NCBI RefSeq assembly: GCF_008831235.1
Contig: NZ_WBKF01000003.1
Coordinates: forward strand, 299,699-363,698
DNA length: 64,000 nt
Reading direction: 5' to 3'
Source: Pseudoclavibacter sp. CFCC 11306
GTDB lineage: Bacteria; Actinomycetota; Actinomycetes; Actinomycetales; Microbacteriaceae
Part shown: positions 31,901 to 42,515 of the stretch, in pieces
Numbering within the stretch: the first letter of the stretch is position 1
How the letters are laid out: the number at the start of each line of letters is the position of its first letter
Made by a program: the position numbers and the translations under genes
Notes under the pieces: generated by a model
What the model was told of the DNA's origin: nothing
What the model saw: only the letters and a program-made list of their open reading frames with translations
Databases searched by the model: none

Positions 31901-33534
31901 TGACCGCCACCGCAGAGACGCTTCAATCAGAGACGAAGCGATCATGGGTTCCTCTGATCGGTCTCTTCCTCGCTCAGATTCTCATGTCATTCAACGTTGC
32001 AGCGCTGCCGATCTCAATTGGCGGCATGGTCGCTGACTTCGGGGTTCCGCCCACCACCGCGAGCACCACCATCGTGGTGTACGGCTTGGTTGTCGCGGCG
32101 TTGGTCATGACCGGCGCAAAGCTCGGGCAGCGCGTCGGATGGGTGCTCATTTTTCGCTGCGTCATCGTCGTGTTCGCCGGATCGTCGCTGATGATGATTC
32201 TGGCGCCTTCAGTCGGCTGGGCGATCGCTGGTCAGTGTCTCGCAGGTGCCGCGGCGGCGATCATCGTGCCTTCACTGGTCGCGCTGATCGCAGAGAACTA
32301 CAGCGGCGACCAGCAGGCGACCGCGATCGGCTCTCTCGGGTCGGCTCGTGCGCTGTCAGGCATCAGCGCCTTCCTGATCGGAGGAACGCTCGGCACGCTG
32401 GTCGGCTGGCGACCGGTCTTCATGATCGTGCTCGCTCTCGCGATCGCCGTGTTCCTCTTCAGCTTCAAGCTGCGCTCGGACAAGGGGGATGCGGGTATCA
32501 GAATCGACCTCGTCGCCTCGGCCCTCATCGGTCTGTCGATCATGCTGCTGACCCTCGGCTTCAACAATCTCAACGGGTGGGGCGCATTCTTCGCCACACC
32601 AGGTGCGCCTTTCGACGTCCTGGGAATCTCCCCGGCGCCGATGCTCATCGTCTTCGGCATCATCTTCGGCCAGGCATTCTTCGCATGGACACGGCGACGG
32701 ATGCGTCAGGGCAAGGTTCCCCTCGTCGACCTCTCGGTGCTCGGCTCCCCATCTGAGCGAGCAGCCGTGTATGCGATGTTCGTCGTTGTCGCGCTTGAGG
32801 CGGCCCTGAACTTCACCGTTCCCATGTACATCCAGATTGTGCAGGGGCGCACCCCGTTCGAGACCTCGCTTGCCATGATGCCGTTCAACCTGACAGTGTT
32901 CATCACTGCGACACTGGTTGTGCGCTTCTACAAGCGCTTCAGTCCTCGGACCATCGGCATGGCAGCGTTCGTACTCACGACCTGCGCGCTGGTGTGGCTC
33001 TCTTTCGTGGTCACGAACAATTGGGAGACACTGCCGACCATCCTCGGACTCATCGTCTTCGGCATCGGCCAGGGTGCCCTCGTGACTCTCATGTTCAACG
33101 TTCTCGTCACCGCTGCACCGGCCGAACTCGCTGGAGACGTCGGGTCGATTCGCGGAAGCACGCAGAACCTTGCCTCGGCGGTGGGCACCGCCGTCGTCGG
33201 CGCACTGCTGGTCGCTCTCTTGAGCGTCGGCGTCGGCCGCGCCGTGGCGGAGCACCCCGAACTCCCTGACGATCTCGTGACACAGGTCGATCTCGACAGC
33301 GTCAACTTCGTGTCGAACGATCGGCTCGAAGAGGTCCTGTCGCAGACCGACGCGACCGGAGCTCAGGTCGAGGCAGCGGTTCAGCTCAACGAGGAGCAGC
33401 GTCTGCGCGCTCTCAAACTGGGCCTGCTCATCCTCGCTGGTCTCAGTGCGATCGCCATCCTCCCCGCCTCACGCCTGCCCCGCTACCGACCGCATGAGAT
33501 TCCTGCTCCCGATGCCGCATCGACAGGCAGCTGA
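31900..33534 (+). CDS. MFS transporter (DHA2-like drug/metabolite exporter)
   Basis: A 544-residue major-facilitator protein with a predicted 13-14 helices, as in the DHA2/QacA-like group: FLAQILMSFNVAALPISIGGMVADFGV (helix 1), GAKLGQRVGWVLIFR (motif A region), GQCLAGAAAAIIVPSLVALIAENY, and a large loop after about residue 440 (VAEHPELPDDLVTQVDLDSV) before the last helix. It is translationally coupled to glutaminase. The coupling suggests that it moves glutamine, glutamate or a product of them, but DHA2 members usually export cationic compounds, so the substrate is open. Confidence 0.88.
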   Translation: MTATAETLQSETKRSWVPLIGLFLAQILMSFNVAALPISIGGMVADFGVPPTTASTTIVVYGLVVAALVMTGAKLGQRVGWVLIFRCVIVVFAGSSLMMILAPSVGWAIAGQCLAGAAAAIIVPSLVALIAENYSGDQQATAIGSLGSARALSGISAFLIGGTLGTLVGWRPVFMIVLALAIAVFLFSFKLRSDKGDAGIRIDLVASALIGLSIMLLTLGFNNLNGWGAFFATPGAPFDVLGISPAPMLIVFGIIFGQAFFAWTRRRMRQGKVPLVDLSVLGSPSERAAVYAMFVVVALEAALNFTVPMYIQIVQGRTPFETSLAMMPFNLTVFITATLVVRFYKRFSPRTIGMAAFVLTTCALVWLSFVVTNNWETLPTILGLIVFGIGQGALVTLMFNVLVTAAPAELAGDVGSIRGSTQNLASAVGTAVVGALLVALLSVGVGRAVAEHPELPDDLVTQVDLDSVNFVSNDRLEEVLSQTDATGAQVEAAVQLNEEQRLRALKLGLLILAGLSAIAILPASRLPRYRPHEIPAPDAASTGS

Positions 33535-33687
33535 TCAGCCTGCCCGAGAACGATGAGGACGATGAGGGTCGCTTTCTGAGCGAATCATTCCCGTCGGAGT
33601 CTCTGCTCTGACGAGCGGTGCCGTGGTGCTGTGACCAGGCTTGCGCTGCCAAGGCTTCGCCCGGAGAGTTCGAGGGCGGCAGATCTG

Positions 33688-33761
33688 TACCCCCAGTCGG
33701 GTTCGAACCGACACTGGGCCGATTTTAAGTCGGCTGCCTCTGCCAATTGGGCTATGGGGGC
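33688..33761 (-). tRNA. tRNA with anticodon UAA (tRNA-Leu by anticodon), short variable arm
   Basis: On the minus strand a full cloverleaf is visible: acceptor GCCCCCA pairs with TGGGGGT, anticodon stem GCCGA/TCGGC encloses the loop CTTAAAA (anticodon TAA), and T stem GTCGG/CCGAC encloses TTCGAAC. CCA is not encoded. UAA reads the UUA codon, so it should accept leucine. The variable arm is only ~5 nt (CCAGT), unlike the long arm usual in bacterial leucine tRNAs. It sits between an MFS gene and lemA. Confidence 0.9.
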
Positions 33762-33902
33762 CCGGTACGAGCGAGATCTGCAGCGACATTCCGCTGCGAG
33801 CGCATCGCCTGCTCTGACATCTTAGTGGCTGCGAAAGACGGTCTCTGTAGAGTTAAGCTAGCGGGCACCATGTCCGCTGATGACTTGAACAAGGAGATCA
33901 TT

Positions 33903-34472
33903 GTGGGCGCTGGATGGATCACCCTCATTGTCGTGATCGCGATCGTCGTGATCATCGGCATCTGGCTATGGGCCACGTACAACGCTCTGGTTCGTCTGCG
34001 CGTGCGCGTCGACGAAGCCTGGAGCGACATCACCGTGCAGCTGAAACGGCGAGCCGACCTGCTGCCGAACCTGATCGAGACCGTCAAGGGGTACGCGGCA
34101 CACGAGAAGGGCGTGTTCGAAGCCGTCACGCAGGCGCGTTCCGAGACGGTCAACGCAGCCACACCCGCAGAGGCTACCGTGGCCGAGGGGCATCTGCAGG
34201 AGGCACTGAAGAGTCTGTTCGCCGTGGCCGAGGCGTATCCCGACCTCAAGGCGAACCAGAACTTTCTGCATCTGCAGCAGGAGCTCGTCGACACCGAAGA
34301 CAAGATTCAAGCGTCACGCCGCTTCTACAACGGAGGCGTGCGCGAGCTGAACACCAAGATTCAGACCTTCCCGACCAACATCATCGCGGGCGCCTTCGGC
34401 TTCACCAGCCGCGAGTTCTTCGAGGTCGACAACCCCAGCGCGATCGCCGAGCCGCCGCGCGTCCAGTTCTGA
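33903..34472 (+). CDS. lemA: LemA family protein
   Basis: A 189-residue LemA protein with one N-terminal membrane helix (residues ~3-25) followed by a long helical-bundle domain. Hallmarks are [58 protein letters not shown] and [22 protein letters not shown]. The GTG at 33903 is chosen because AAGGAG lies 8 nt before it; an in-frame ATG at 33870 is a less likely start. It lies 8 nt before htpX on the same strand. Pairing of LemA with HtpX is common in bacteria and suggests joint envelope-protein quality control. The exact function of LemA is not known. Confidence 0.93.
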   Translation: MGAGWITLIVVIAIVVIIGIWLWATYNALVRLRVRVDEAWSDITVQLKRRADLLPNLIETVKGYAAHEKGVFEAVTQARSETVNAATPAEATVAEGHLQEALKSLFAVAEAYPDLKANQNFLHLQQELVDTEDKIQASRRFYNGGVRELNTKIQTFPTNIIAGAFGFTSREFFEVDNPSAIAEPPRVQF

Positions 34473-34480
34473 CCTGATCC

Positions 34481-35377
34481 ATGTATCGAGCCATCCGCCG
34501 CAATAAGGTCAACACGGTGTTCATCATCCTGATGTTCATCGTGTTGATCGCGGTGCTCGGATACGCCGCGAGCCTGCTCTTCGGCAATTGGACGATCACC
34601 ATCTGGGCTCTCGTCGGAGCAAGCATCTATGCAGTGATTCAGTACTTCATGGCGGGCCGTGCTGCTGTCGCCATGAGCGGGGCGCGTGAGATCACCAAGG
34701 CAGAGAACCCTCGACTGTGGCGCATCGTCGAGAACCTCGCCATCACCACGGGCACCCCGATGCCCAAGGTCTACATCATGGACGACCCCGCGCCCAACGC
34801 GTTCGCGACCGGCCGCGACCCTGAGCATGCCATCGTGTGTGCGACCAGCGGCATCCTCGAGCTGATGACCGATCGGGAGCTCACCGGGGTCATGGCCCAC
34901 GAGATGGGACACGTGCGCAACTACGACATCAGGTTGAACATGATCGTGTTCGGGCTGGTCGCGGCGATCGGCATGGTCGCTGACATCTTGATGCGCATGT
35001 CTTTCTGGAGCGGGATGACCGGCGGCAACCGCAATAACAACAACGGCGGTGGCAACCCGATCATGCTGGTGGTCGGCATCGCTGCAGCCGTGCTGGCTCC
35101 CCTAGCGGCGACGATGGTGCAGCTGGCCGTGTCGCGACAGCGCGAGTATCTGGCCGATGCGACCGGGGCGCTCACCACGCGTGACCCCGAGGCCCTGGCG
35201 AGTGCGCTCGACAAGCTGCAACGGTACTCACAGCCACTGGTGCGGCAGAACTCGGCGATGGCTCACATGTACATCGCAGACCCGTTGAAAAGCGGATTCG
35301 TCGACAGACTGTTCGCGACGCACCCGCCGATTCCCGACCGCATACGCCGCCTGCTGAACAGTGCCGACAAGTTCTGA
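34481..35377 (+). CDS. htpX: HtpX-type membrane zinc metalloprotease
   Basis: A 298-residue M48 protease. Two N-terminal helices (about 12-32 and 40-58) are followed by the cytosolic catalytic domain with the zinc motif HEMGH at about 140-144 and the third zinc ligand Glu in the downstream SRQREYLADATGA. Two more helices flank a Gly/Asn-rich loop. It degrades misfolded membrane proteins in the systems studied. It forms an operon with lemA, and the C-terminal ATHPPIPDRIRRL is typical of the family. Confidence 0.95.
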   Translation: MYRAIRRNKVNTVFIILMFIVLIAVLGYAASLLFGNWTITIWALVGASIYAVIQYFMAGRAAVAMSGAREITKAENPRLWRIVENLAITTGTPMPKVYIMDDPAPNAFATGRDPEHAIVCATSGILELMTDRELTGVMAHEMGHVRNYDIRLNMIVFGLVAAIGMVADILMRMSFWSGMTGGNRNNNNGGGNPIMLVVGIAAAVLAPLAATMVQLAVSRQREYLADATGALTTRDPEALASALDKLQRYSQPLVRQNSAMAHMYIADPLKSGFVDRLFATHPPIPDRIRRLLNSADKF

Positions 35378-35562
35378 AGGCTGACGTCGGGCAGAGCCGA
35401 AGCTCTCATCGGTGACGCGCGCGTCCGATCGACACTTTGTGTGGGAACCGACGCGCAGAACCACGAATACTGCTCACCCGTTCAAAACCTGTGTGGACGA
35501 GTTCTTCGCGCTGGACCACTTCGCCTGCCGCAGCCCTGCGCGGGCCCGGGTACCCGCTCAAA

Positions 35563-35604
35563 CGTGGAGAGGCCCCGCACTTCACAGTGCGGGGCCTCTC
35601 CACG
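35563..35604. terminator. Very strong hairpin between convergent htpX and ndh
   Basis: A perfect 19-bp inverted repeat (arms 35563-35581 and 35586-35604, left arm CGTGGAGAGGCCCCGCACT) surrounds a 4-nt loop. It lies between two genes that end towards it and probably stops transcription both ways, although no T tract follows. Confidence 0.8.
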
Positions 35605-35660
35605 TCAGCTCGACAGAACCTGCTGCAACCGCCTACGTCGGTGGCTACCGGCAGCAGGGT

Positions 35661-37079
35661 CTACTTCGCAGCGGCCTTCTCGGCAGGCTTGGCGTCAGCG
35701 GCCTTGTCTGCTGCCTTGCTCTCGGCCGGCTTCTCAGCCTCGGCCGGCTTCGGCCGCGGGCGCGAGGCGAACTCCTCGAAGAAGGCACGAGGCTCGACGC
35801 CGTGGCTGGTGGTCGCGAGGTCGCGACCGATCCACATCTGGTGCCACCAGTCGCCGAACACGCGGAACTTGCGCTCCCACATCGGAATCGCCAGACCGTG
35901 GTAGCCGCGGTGGAACACCCACGCCGGGAAGCCCTTGAGCGAGAACTTCTTCTGTCCACCCGTGAACACGCCGTTGCCGACGCCCAGACCGGCAACCGCG
36001 CCAGCAGGCTTGTGCACATAGTCGATGGGGGCATCGCCACGCAGTGAGGCCACGATGTTCTTGCCCAGGCGTTTCGCCTGACGCACCGCGTGCTGCGCGT
36101 TCGGCACGCAGGATCCGTCGAACGGCAGGCCGTTACCGGTCACGTCGGGAACCTGCGTCGAGTCGCCGGCGCCCCACACGTTCTCGAGCACGCCGTCGTC
36201 GGTCTCGGCGCGCAGATCGGCGCGCAGGCGCAGACGGCCACGAGGCTCAAGCGGCAGGTCGCTGTTGCGCAGCACCGGGTTGGCCATCTGACCAGCGGTC
36301 CAGATGATCACGTCGGTCGGGTACTTGTCACCCTTCGAGGTCTCGACGATGCCGTCGACCGCGCTGGTCACCTGCGTCTCGAGGTGAATCGTCGCGTGCC
36401 GGTTCTTGAGGTCGTCGATGACCCACTTCGCGGTTTCGAGCGAAACCTCAGGCATGATGCGGTCAGCGGCCTCGATGAGGTGGAACTCCAGCTCGCTCTC
36501 GCTGATCTGCGGGTAGAACTTCAGCAGTTTGGTGGCCAGGCCGCGCACCTCTGCGAAGCCCTCGATACCTGCGAAGCCGCCGCCGACGACGACGAAGGTC
36601 AGCAGACGCTGACGCTCGGGGCCGACGGGGAGGTTCGCCGCACGGTCTAAGTTGGTGGTGATCTTGTTGCGAATCCACTCGGCCTCTTCGACCGACTTCA
36701 GACCGATCGCGTTCTCGGCGATGCCCGGAATCGGGAAGGTGCGAGAGACAGCGCCCAGCGTGACGACGAGGACGTCATAGTCCAGCTCGTAGGGGGCACC
36801 TCCCTCGGCCTGAACGGTGACCTGCTTGTCAGCGTTCGAGATAGCGGTCACCTTGGCGTTGATGAGGTTCGTACGGCTCAGGTGGCGACGGTGCGGCACC
36901 AGGACGTGGCGAGGCTCGATCGACCCGGCCGCGACCTCAGGAAGGAAGGGCTGGTAGGTCATATAGGGTCGAGCATCGACCAGAGTTACCTCGGCCTCGC
37001 CGGGGTTCAGCAGCTTCTCGAGTGTGCGCGCGGTGTAGAAACCCGCGTAGCCACCACCAATGATCAGGATCTTGGTCAC
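35661..37079 (-). CDS. ndh: Type II NADH dehydrogenase
   Basis: A 472-residue non-proton-pumping NADH:quinone oxidoreductase attached to the inner face of the membrane. The FAD Rossmann motif is IIGGGYAGFYTARTLE at the N-terminus, and the NADH motif VVVGGGFAGIEGFAEV lies at about residue 163. The second FAD contact VWGAGDSTQVPD and AQHAVRQAKRLG follow. The last ~45 residues are an Ala/Lys/Glu/Pro-rich tail beyond the usual end. I start at the GTG at 37079, preceded by AAAGGAA; the frame is open 13 codons further. It faces htpX across a strong hairpin. Confidence 0.95.
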   Translation of the reverse strand: MTKILIIGGGYAGFYTARTLEKLLNPGEAEVTLVDARPYMTYQPFLPEVAAGSIEPRHVLVPHRRHLSRTNLINAKVTAISNADKQVTVQAEGGAPYELDYDVLVVTLGAVSRTFPIPGIAENAIGLKSVEEAEWIRNKITTNLDRAANLPVGPERQRLLTFVVVGGGFAGIEGFAEVRGLATKLLKFYPQISESELEFHLIEAADRIMPEVSLETAKWVIDDLKNRHATIHLETQVTSAVDGIVETSKGDKYPTDVIIWTAGQMANPVLRNSDLPLEPRGRLRLRADLRAETDDGVLENVWGAGDSTQVPDVTGNGLPFDGSCVPNAQHAVRQAKRLGKNIVASLRGDAPIDYVHKPAGAVAGLGVGNGVFTGGQKKFSLKGFPAWVFHRGYHGLAIPMWERKFRVFGDWWHQMWIGRDLATTSHGVEPRAFFEEFASRPRPKPAEAEKPAESKAADKAADAKPAEKAAAK

Positions 37080-37154
37080 GACGTTCCTTTTGCAGACTTG
37101 TTGACGAACATGGATCAATCTACTCCAAAGCGCCTGCGAGGTCTCGGGACCGTC

Positions 37155-37679
37155 TCAGATTGCATCAGGTTGCACGCGGGGCCGCGCGCAGGTGCCATGG
37201 AGGTTGTCCCAGCCTACCTGTTCGAGCACCAGGTCACCGATTGGGTTCACGCCCGGTCCGGCGGCCAGGGCGTGCCCCACCAGCGCGTGCAGACACTTCA
37301 CACGAGTCGGCATGCCTCCTGCTGAGACGCCGGCGATCTCGGGCACCTCGCCGAACTCTTCGCGGTCGGCGATATAGGCCGCATGCGCATGTCGGTAGCG
37401 TTCGGCAAGCTCTTCGTCGGCGGCGAGCATCTCGTTGAAGTCGTTCATGCGTCCGATGGCCTCGAGATTCGAGACCGCAGCGGTCAGCCCCGGATGCGTC
37501 AGGTAGTAGAAGGTCGGAAACGGCGTGCCATCGGCCAGCCGCGGGGCGGTGCTGACCACGGTGGGAGTGCCGTCGCCGGTGCGTGCGGCCACCGCGACGA
37601 CCGACCGTACCGGCCGGCCGAGCTGCTCGCTCATAATCTCGAGGTCGCGCTCGCTCACCTCGTATTGTGCTTCGGTCAC
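37155..37679 (-). CDS. DUF501 family protein
   Basis: A 174-residue protein of the DUF501 family found next to ftsB and eno in actinobacteria. Conserved parts are LGRPVRSVVAVAARTGDGTPTVV, FPTFYYLTHP, IGRMNDFNEML, and the C-terminal GGMPTRVKCLHALVGHALAAGPGVNPIGD with a conserved Cys/His region (possible metal or catalytic site). The GTG at 37679 overlaps the ftsB stop by 4 nt, so it is translated together with ftsB. The family's biochemical role is unknown. Confidence 0.9.
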   Translation of the reverse strand: MTEAQYEVSERDLEIMSEQLGRPVRSVVAVAARTGDGTPTVVSTAPRLADGTPFPTFYYLTHPGLTAAVSNLEAIGRMNDFNEMLAADEELAERYRHAHAAYIADREEFGEVPEIAGVSAGGMPTRVKCLHALVGHALAAGPGVNPIGDLVLEQVGWDNLHGTCARPRVQPDAI

Positions 37680-38179
37680 TGCTGCTCCTGCTGGTCGTTC
37701 TGTCCGCCTTGGTCGCCGTCGTTTGAGGGAGGCTGACCGGCGCCGCTCTGCGTCTGGTCGCCGTCGAGTGGCTGGTCTCCGACACCCGCCTGGACGATCG
37801 ACGACCCCAACAGATCGGTCCACTTCTGATCGCTGCTGGTCACGCTCTGGCTCGGCGTCTGGTGCGCGCGGTCATCGGCGCTCTTCGCCTGGTCGCCGTC
37901 GACCACGACATAGGTCGTCTCGCCCGGCACCACGAAATAGAGGCGTTGGCGCGTCTGCGCGCGAATGTACGCGGGATCGTCCCAGCGTGCACGCTCCTGC
38001 TGCAGCTCGCCGAGTTCGCTGCGCTGCTGGTCGACCTCGGCCTGCAGCTGCTGTTTCTGCTGCTGCTGCTCGACGTAGAGGCGAATGTTCGGCGTCAGCA
38101 GCAGGGCGGCGGCGACCAGCGCCACCGTGAGAATCACGGGGAACGCTGGAAACCGCCGCCCCTGTCGCTGTTCGCTCAT
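37676..38179 (-). CDS. ftsB: Septum formation initiator FtsB/DivIC-like
   Basis: A 167-residue single-pass divisome protein. A short cytoplasmic N-terminus and a membrane helix at about residues 13-30 are followed by an extracytoplasmic coiled coil (YVEQQQQKQQLQAEVDQQRSE, about 35-65) and the family motif WDDPAYIRAQTRQRLYFVVPGE. The remaining ~75 residues are a Gln/Asp/Gly-rich disordered tail. It lies 15 nt after eno and overlaps DUF501, forming the eno-ftsB-DUF501 unit widespread in actinobacteria. It presumably scaffolds septal peptidoglycan enzymes. Confidence 0.9.
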   Translation of the reverse strand: MSEQRQGRRFPAFPVILTVALVAAALLLTPNIRLYVEQQQQKQQLQAEVDQQRSELGELQQERARWDDPAYIRAQTRQRLYFVVPGETTYVVVDGDQAKSADDRAHQTPSQSVTSSDQKWTDLLGSSIVQAGVGDQPLDGDQTQSGAGQPPSNDGDQGGQNDQQEQQ

Positions 38180-38194
38180 CTGCAGTCGCGCTGC

Positions 38195-39808
<1,614 letters not shown>

Positions 39809-40630
39809 TCAGCTGAGCGGCAGCACCTGACCCTGCCAGGTGTCAGAGATGTGCTTCTTCGTCTCATCGCTGGTCAGCAGCTCGTGCAGCTTCTGCACGC
39901 GCGCGTCGTCTTTGAGCTCAGGACGAGTCGCCAGCACGTTGGCGTACTTCTCGGTGGTCTCGAGGATGATCGCCTGGTCGGCGGTCAGCCCCGCACCCAG
40001 TGCGAACGTCGAGGTGACGAAGGCCGCGTCGATGTTCGAATCGTCGACGGCGCGGGCCAGTGTCGGGTTGTCCAGCTCTTCGAACTTCAGCTCTCGCGGG
40101 TTCGATGAGATCTCGCTCGCCGAGGTGGCTCCCTCGGGAATCTCGATCACCTTGTTCGCAGCGAGCAGCTCGAGTGCGCGACCCTCGTTGGTCGGGTCAT
40201 TGGGAATGGCCACCGTGCTGCCGTTCTCCAGCGCGTCGAGACTGTCAACCTTCTTCGAGTAGAAACCGGCGGCCGGCAGGTAGATCGTGCCGACGCTCAC
40301 CAGATCAGTGCCGTTGCTCTTGTTCGAGTTGTCGAGGAAGGCCTGGTGCTGAAACAGGTTGGCGTCGACCGAGCCGTCTGCGAGCGCAGGGTTCGGCGTG
40401 TTGTAGTCGCTGAACTCGACGTACTGCAGGTCGAGCCCGGCGTCTTTCGCCTGGCCGTCGGCAACGAACTTGAGAATGTCACCGGCCGGAGTGGGCAGCG
40501 CGCCGACCTTGATCGTGCCCAGGCTGCTGCCGTCGTTCGACGACCCAGACCCACTGCTGCAGGCCGTCATGCTGACCGCCGCGGCAACGATGGCACCGGC
40601 TGCGAGCAGTCGTTTGGTGAGTCTGTTCAT
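39809..40630 (-). CDS. metQ: Methionine ABC transporter substrate-binding lipoprotein
   Basis: A 273-residue lipoprotein of the NlpA/MetQ family binding methionine. The lipobox MTAC places the lipid-bearing Cys at 24. The fold begins with TIKVGALPTPAGDIL, and VEFSDYNTPNPALADGSVDANLFQHQAFLD is the family signature. IPNDPTNEGRALELL and ILETTEKYANVLATRPELKDD lie in the second lobe. It is the last gene of metN-metI-metQ, 53 nt after metI, and is followed by a hairpin. Confidence 0.94.
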   Translation of the reverse strand: MNRLTKRLLAAGAIVAAAVSMTACSSGSGSSNDGSSLGTIKVGALPTPAGDILKFVADGQAKDAGLDLQYVEFSDYNTPNPALADGSVDANLFQHQAFLDNSNKSNGTDLVSVGTIYLPAAGFYSKKVDSLDALENGSTVAIPNDPTNEGRALELLAANKVIEIPEGATSASEISSNPRELKFEELDNPTLARAVDDSNIDAAFVTSTFALGAGLTADQAIILETTEKYANVLATRPELKDDARVQKLHELLTSDETKKHISDTWQGQVLPLS

Positions 40631-40683
40631 GATGTGTCTCTCCTGTTTTCTTATTGGTCGAACGGGTTTCGAGCGCCTGGCGT

Positions 40684-41430
40684 TCAGGCGGTCTCGAGGT
40701 TTTTCTGCACGGTCTCGGTGCGTCCTGCGTCTTGGCGGCTCAGCCGGCGGGCGGCGAAGTTCGCGATGAGCTGGGCGATCTGCACGATGGCGAAGAGCAC
40801 GACGATCACGACGACCACATGCATCCAGCTGTAGCGCTGCCAGCCATAGCTCAGCGCGACGTTGCCCAGCCCGCCGCCGCCGACCACGCCGACCATCGCC
40901 GAGAAGTTGACGATCGACGTGAACGTGGTGGCCAGGCCGAGCACGATCGCCGGCATCGCCTCAGGCAGAATCACACGGCGCACGAGCTGCCAGCGACTCG
41001 CGCCCAGCGACTCGGATGCCTCGAACAGCCCTGGGTCGACCTCTTTGACCGCGATCTCGACGAGCCGCGCGAAGAAGGGAATCGCCACCAGCGTGAGCGG
41101 CACGATCGCCGGGCCGGTGCCGATGAACGACCCGACCAGCCACCGGGTCACGGGGATGAGCGCGATCATCAGAATCACGAACGGCACCGATCGCCCCAGG
41201 TTCACGATGAAAGAGAGCACGGCGTTCAACACGCGAGCCAGCGCACGCGAGCCGAAGATGCTGCTCAGAAAGCCGTTGCGTTCGGTGGCCACGAGCAGCA
41301 CGCCGAGCGGCAGCCCCACGATCACGGTGATGATCGTCGCGATCAGCACCATGTACAGGGTCTCGCCGGTGCCTTCGAGCACCACGTCGAAGAGATTCGG
41401 CCAGAATTTCGGGTCGTTCATGTCAATCAT
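40684..41430 (-). CDS. metI: Methionine ABC transporter permease
   Basis: A 248-residue MetI permease with five to six helices and the EAA loop EASESLGASRWQLVRRVILPEA that contacts MetN. TLYMVLIATIITVIVGLPLGVLL and NFSAMVGVVGGGGLGNVALSYGWQRY are typical of the MetI family. The ATG overlaps the metN stop by 4 nt, so the two are translationally coupled. Confidence 0.95.
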   Translation of the reverse strand: MIDMNDPKFWPNLFDVVLEGTGETLYMVLIATIITVIVGLPLGVLLVATERNGFLSSIFGSRALARVLNAVLSFIVNLGRSVPFVILMIALIPVTRWLVGSFIGTGPAIVPLTLVAIPFFARLVEIAVKEVDPGLFEASESLGASRWQLVRRVILPEAMPAIVLGLATTFTSIVNFSAMVGVVGGGGLGNVALSYGWQRYSWMHVVVVIVVLFAIVQIAQLIANFAARRLSRQDAGRTETVQKNLETA

Positions 41431-42503
41431 CGGCCGGCCTCCTCATCGGTGTACGCCGTTTCGGGGTTCGCGATGTGCGCGGCGGACGACGCGGACGCGG
41501 CGGCTCCGCCCGAAAGCACATCGACGATCAGCCCTTCTGCCTTGAGCTCTGCGATCGCGGCCTCTGCCTCGGCACCGACTACAGGCAGCGCGAGCCGTGT
41601 GCGGCCGACCGACTGGCCGGCGATGCGCTCGATCATCGCTCCGAGGATGCTGACGTCGAGACTGCGTCGGCGTGCGAGCCGTGCGATGACGGCCTGACCG
41701 ACCTCACCGCCGCCAAAGGTGACATCGACGACGGTCTGCCCGAGCGCGCTCGATGCCTCCGCCTGATCGACGCCGAGGGGGAAGAGCTCGCGCGCGAGCT
41801 TCGACCCTGGAGTCGCGATCAGATCGAGAAGCCGCCCCTGCTCGAGTATGCGACCGTGCTCCATCAGCGCAGCCGAGTCGCATACCCCCTTGACGACGTC
41901 CATCTCGTGGGTGATGAGCAGCACGGTCAGCCCGAGTTCGCGATTGATGCGGCGAAAGAGCTCGAGAATCGAACGCGTGGTTGCGGGGTCGAGTGCGCTC
42001 GTCGCCTCGTCAGAGAGCAGAACCTTCGGTTCGCCTGCGAGCGCCCGTGCGATGCCCACGCGCTGCTTCTGCCCGCCCGAGAGCTGCGCCGGATAGTGCC
42101 CGCCGCGATCGGCAAGGCCCACCAGATCGAGCATGTCGCGAGCTCGCGAGGAACGCTCACGGCCGCGCACGCCGACGGCTTCGAGCGCGAACTCGACGTT
42201 CTGCTGCACCGTTCGGTTGCCCACCAGGTTGAAGTGCTGAAACACCATGCCGATCTCATGACGGGCAGCACGCAGGGCACTGCCGGTCAGCGCGGTGACT
42301 TCGCGATCGCCCACGATGACGCTGCCGCGATCGGGGCGCTCCAGCGCGTTGATCGTGCGCAGCAGCGTGCTCTTGCCAGCGCCGCTCTGCCCGATTACCC
42401 CGAAGATTTCGCCGTCGGCGACGGTGAGGCTCACGTCGTCGAGCGCGTGCACGGCGGCAGCACCCGAGCCGTAGGTTTTGTAGAGATGAGAAGCGGTGAT
42501 CAC
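41427..42503 (-). CDS. metN: Methionine ABC transporter ATP-binding protein
   Basis: A 358-residue ATPase. Walker A GQSGAGKSTLLR, Q-loop VFQHFNLV, signature LSGGQKQRVGIARAL, Walker B VLLSDEATSALDP and switch His in LLITHEMDV are all present. The C-terminal ~90 residues form the NIL regulatory domain that binds methionine and inhibits transport in E. coli MetN. I start at the GTG at 42503 because TAATCT lies 6 nt upstream (leaderless); an in-frame TTG two codons earlier is the alternative. A leaderless start leaves no room for a SAM riboswitch. Confidence 0.95.
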   Translation of the reverse strand: MITASHLYKTYGSGAAAVHALDDVSLTVADGEIFGVIGQSGAGKSTLLRTINALERPDRGSVIVGDREVTALTGSALRAARHEIGMVFQHFNLVGNRTVQQNVEFALEAVGVRGRERSSRARDMLDLVGLADRGGHYPAQLSGGQKQRVGIARALAGEPKVLLSDEATSALDPATTRSILELFRRINRELGLTVLLITHEMDVVKGVCDSAALMEHGRILEQGRLLDLIATPGSKLARELFPLGVDQAEASSALGQTVVDVTFGGGEVGQAVIARLARRRSLDVSILGAMIERIAGQSVGRTRLALPVVGAEAEAAIAELKAEGLIVDVLSGGAAASASSAAHIANPETAYTDEEAGR

Positions 42504-42509
42504 TCGCAA

Positions 42510-42515
42510 AGATTA
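42510..42515 (-). promoter_or_regulatory. Candidate -10 box of metNIQ
   Basis: TAATCT on the minus strand ends 6 nt before the metN GTG, so the transcript would begin at the start codon. Confidence 0.5.

Noticed and set aside
33688..33761. tRNA gene as an integration site of a mobile element
   Set aside because: No integrase, no repeated tRNA 3' fragment and no change in gene type on either side.
35455..35520. Possible diverged family B copy between htpX and ndh
   Set aside because: Short resemblances (GCAGAACC, AAAACCTGTG) occur, but the fixed 43/29-nt spacing is absent.
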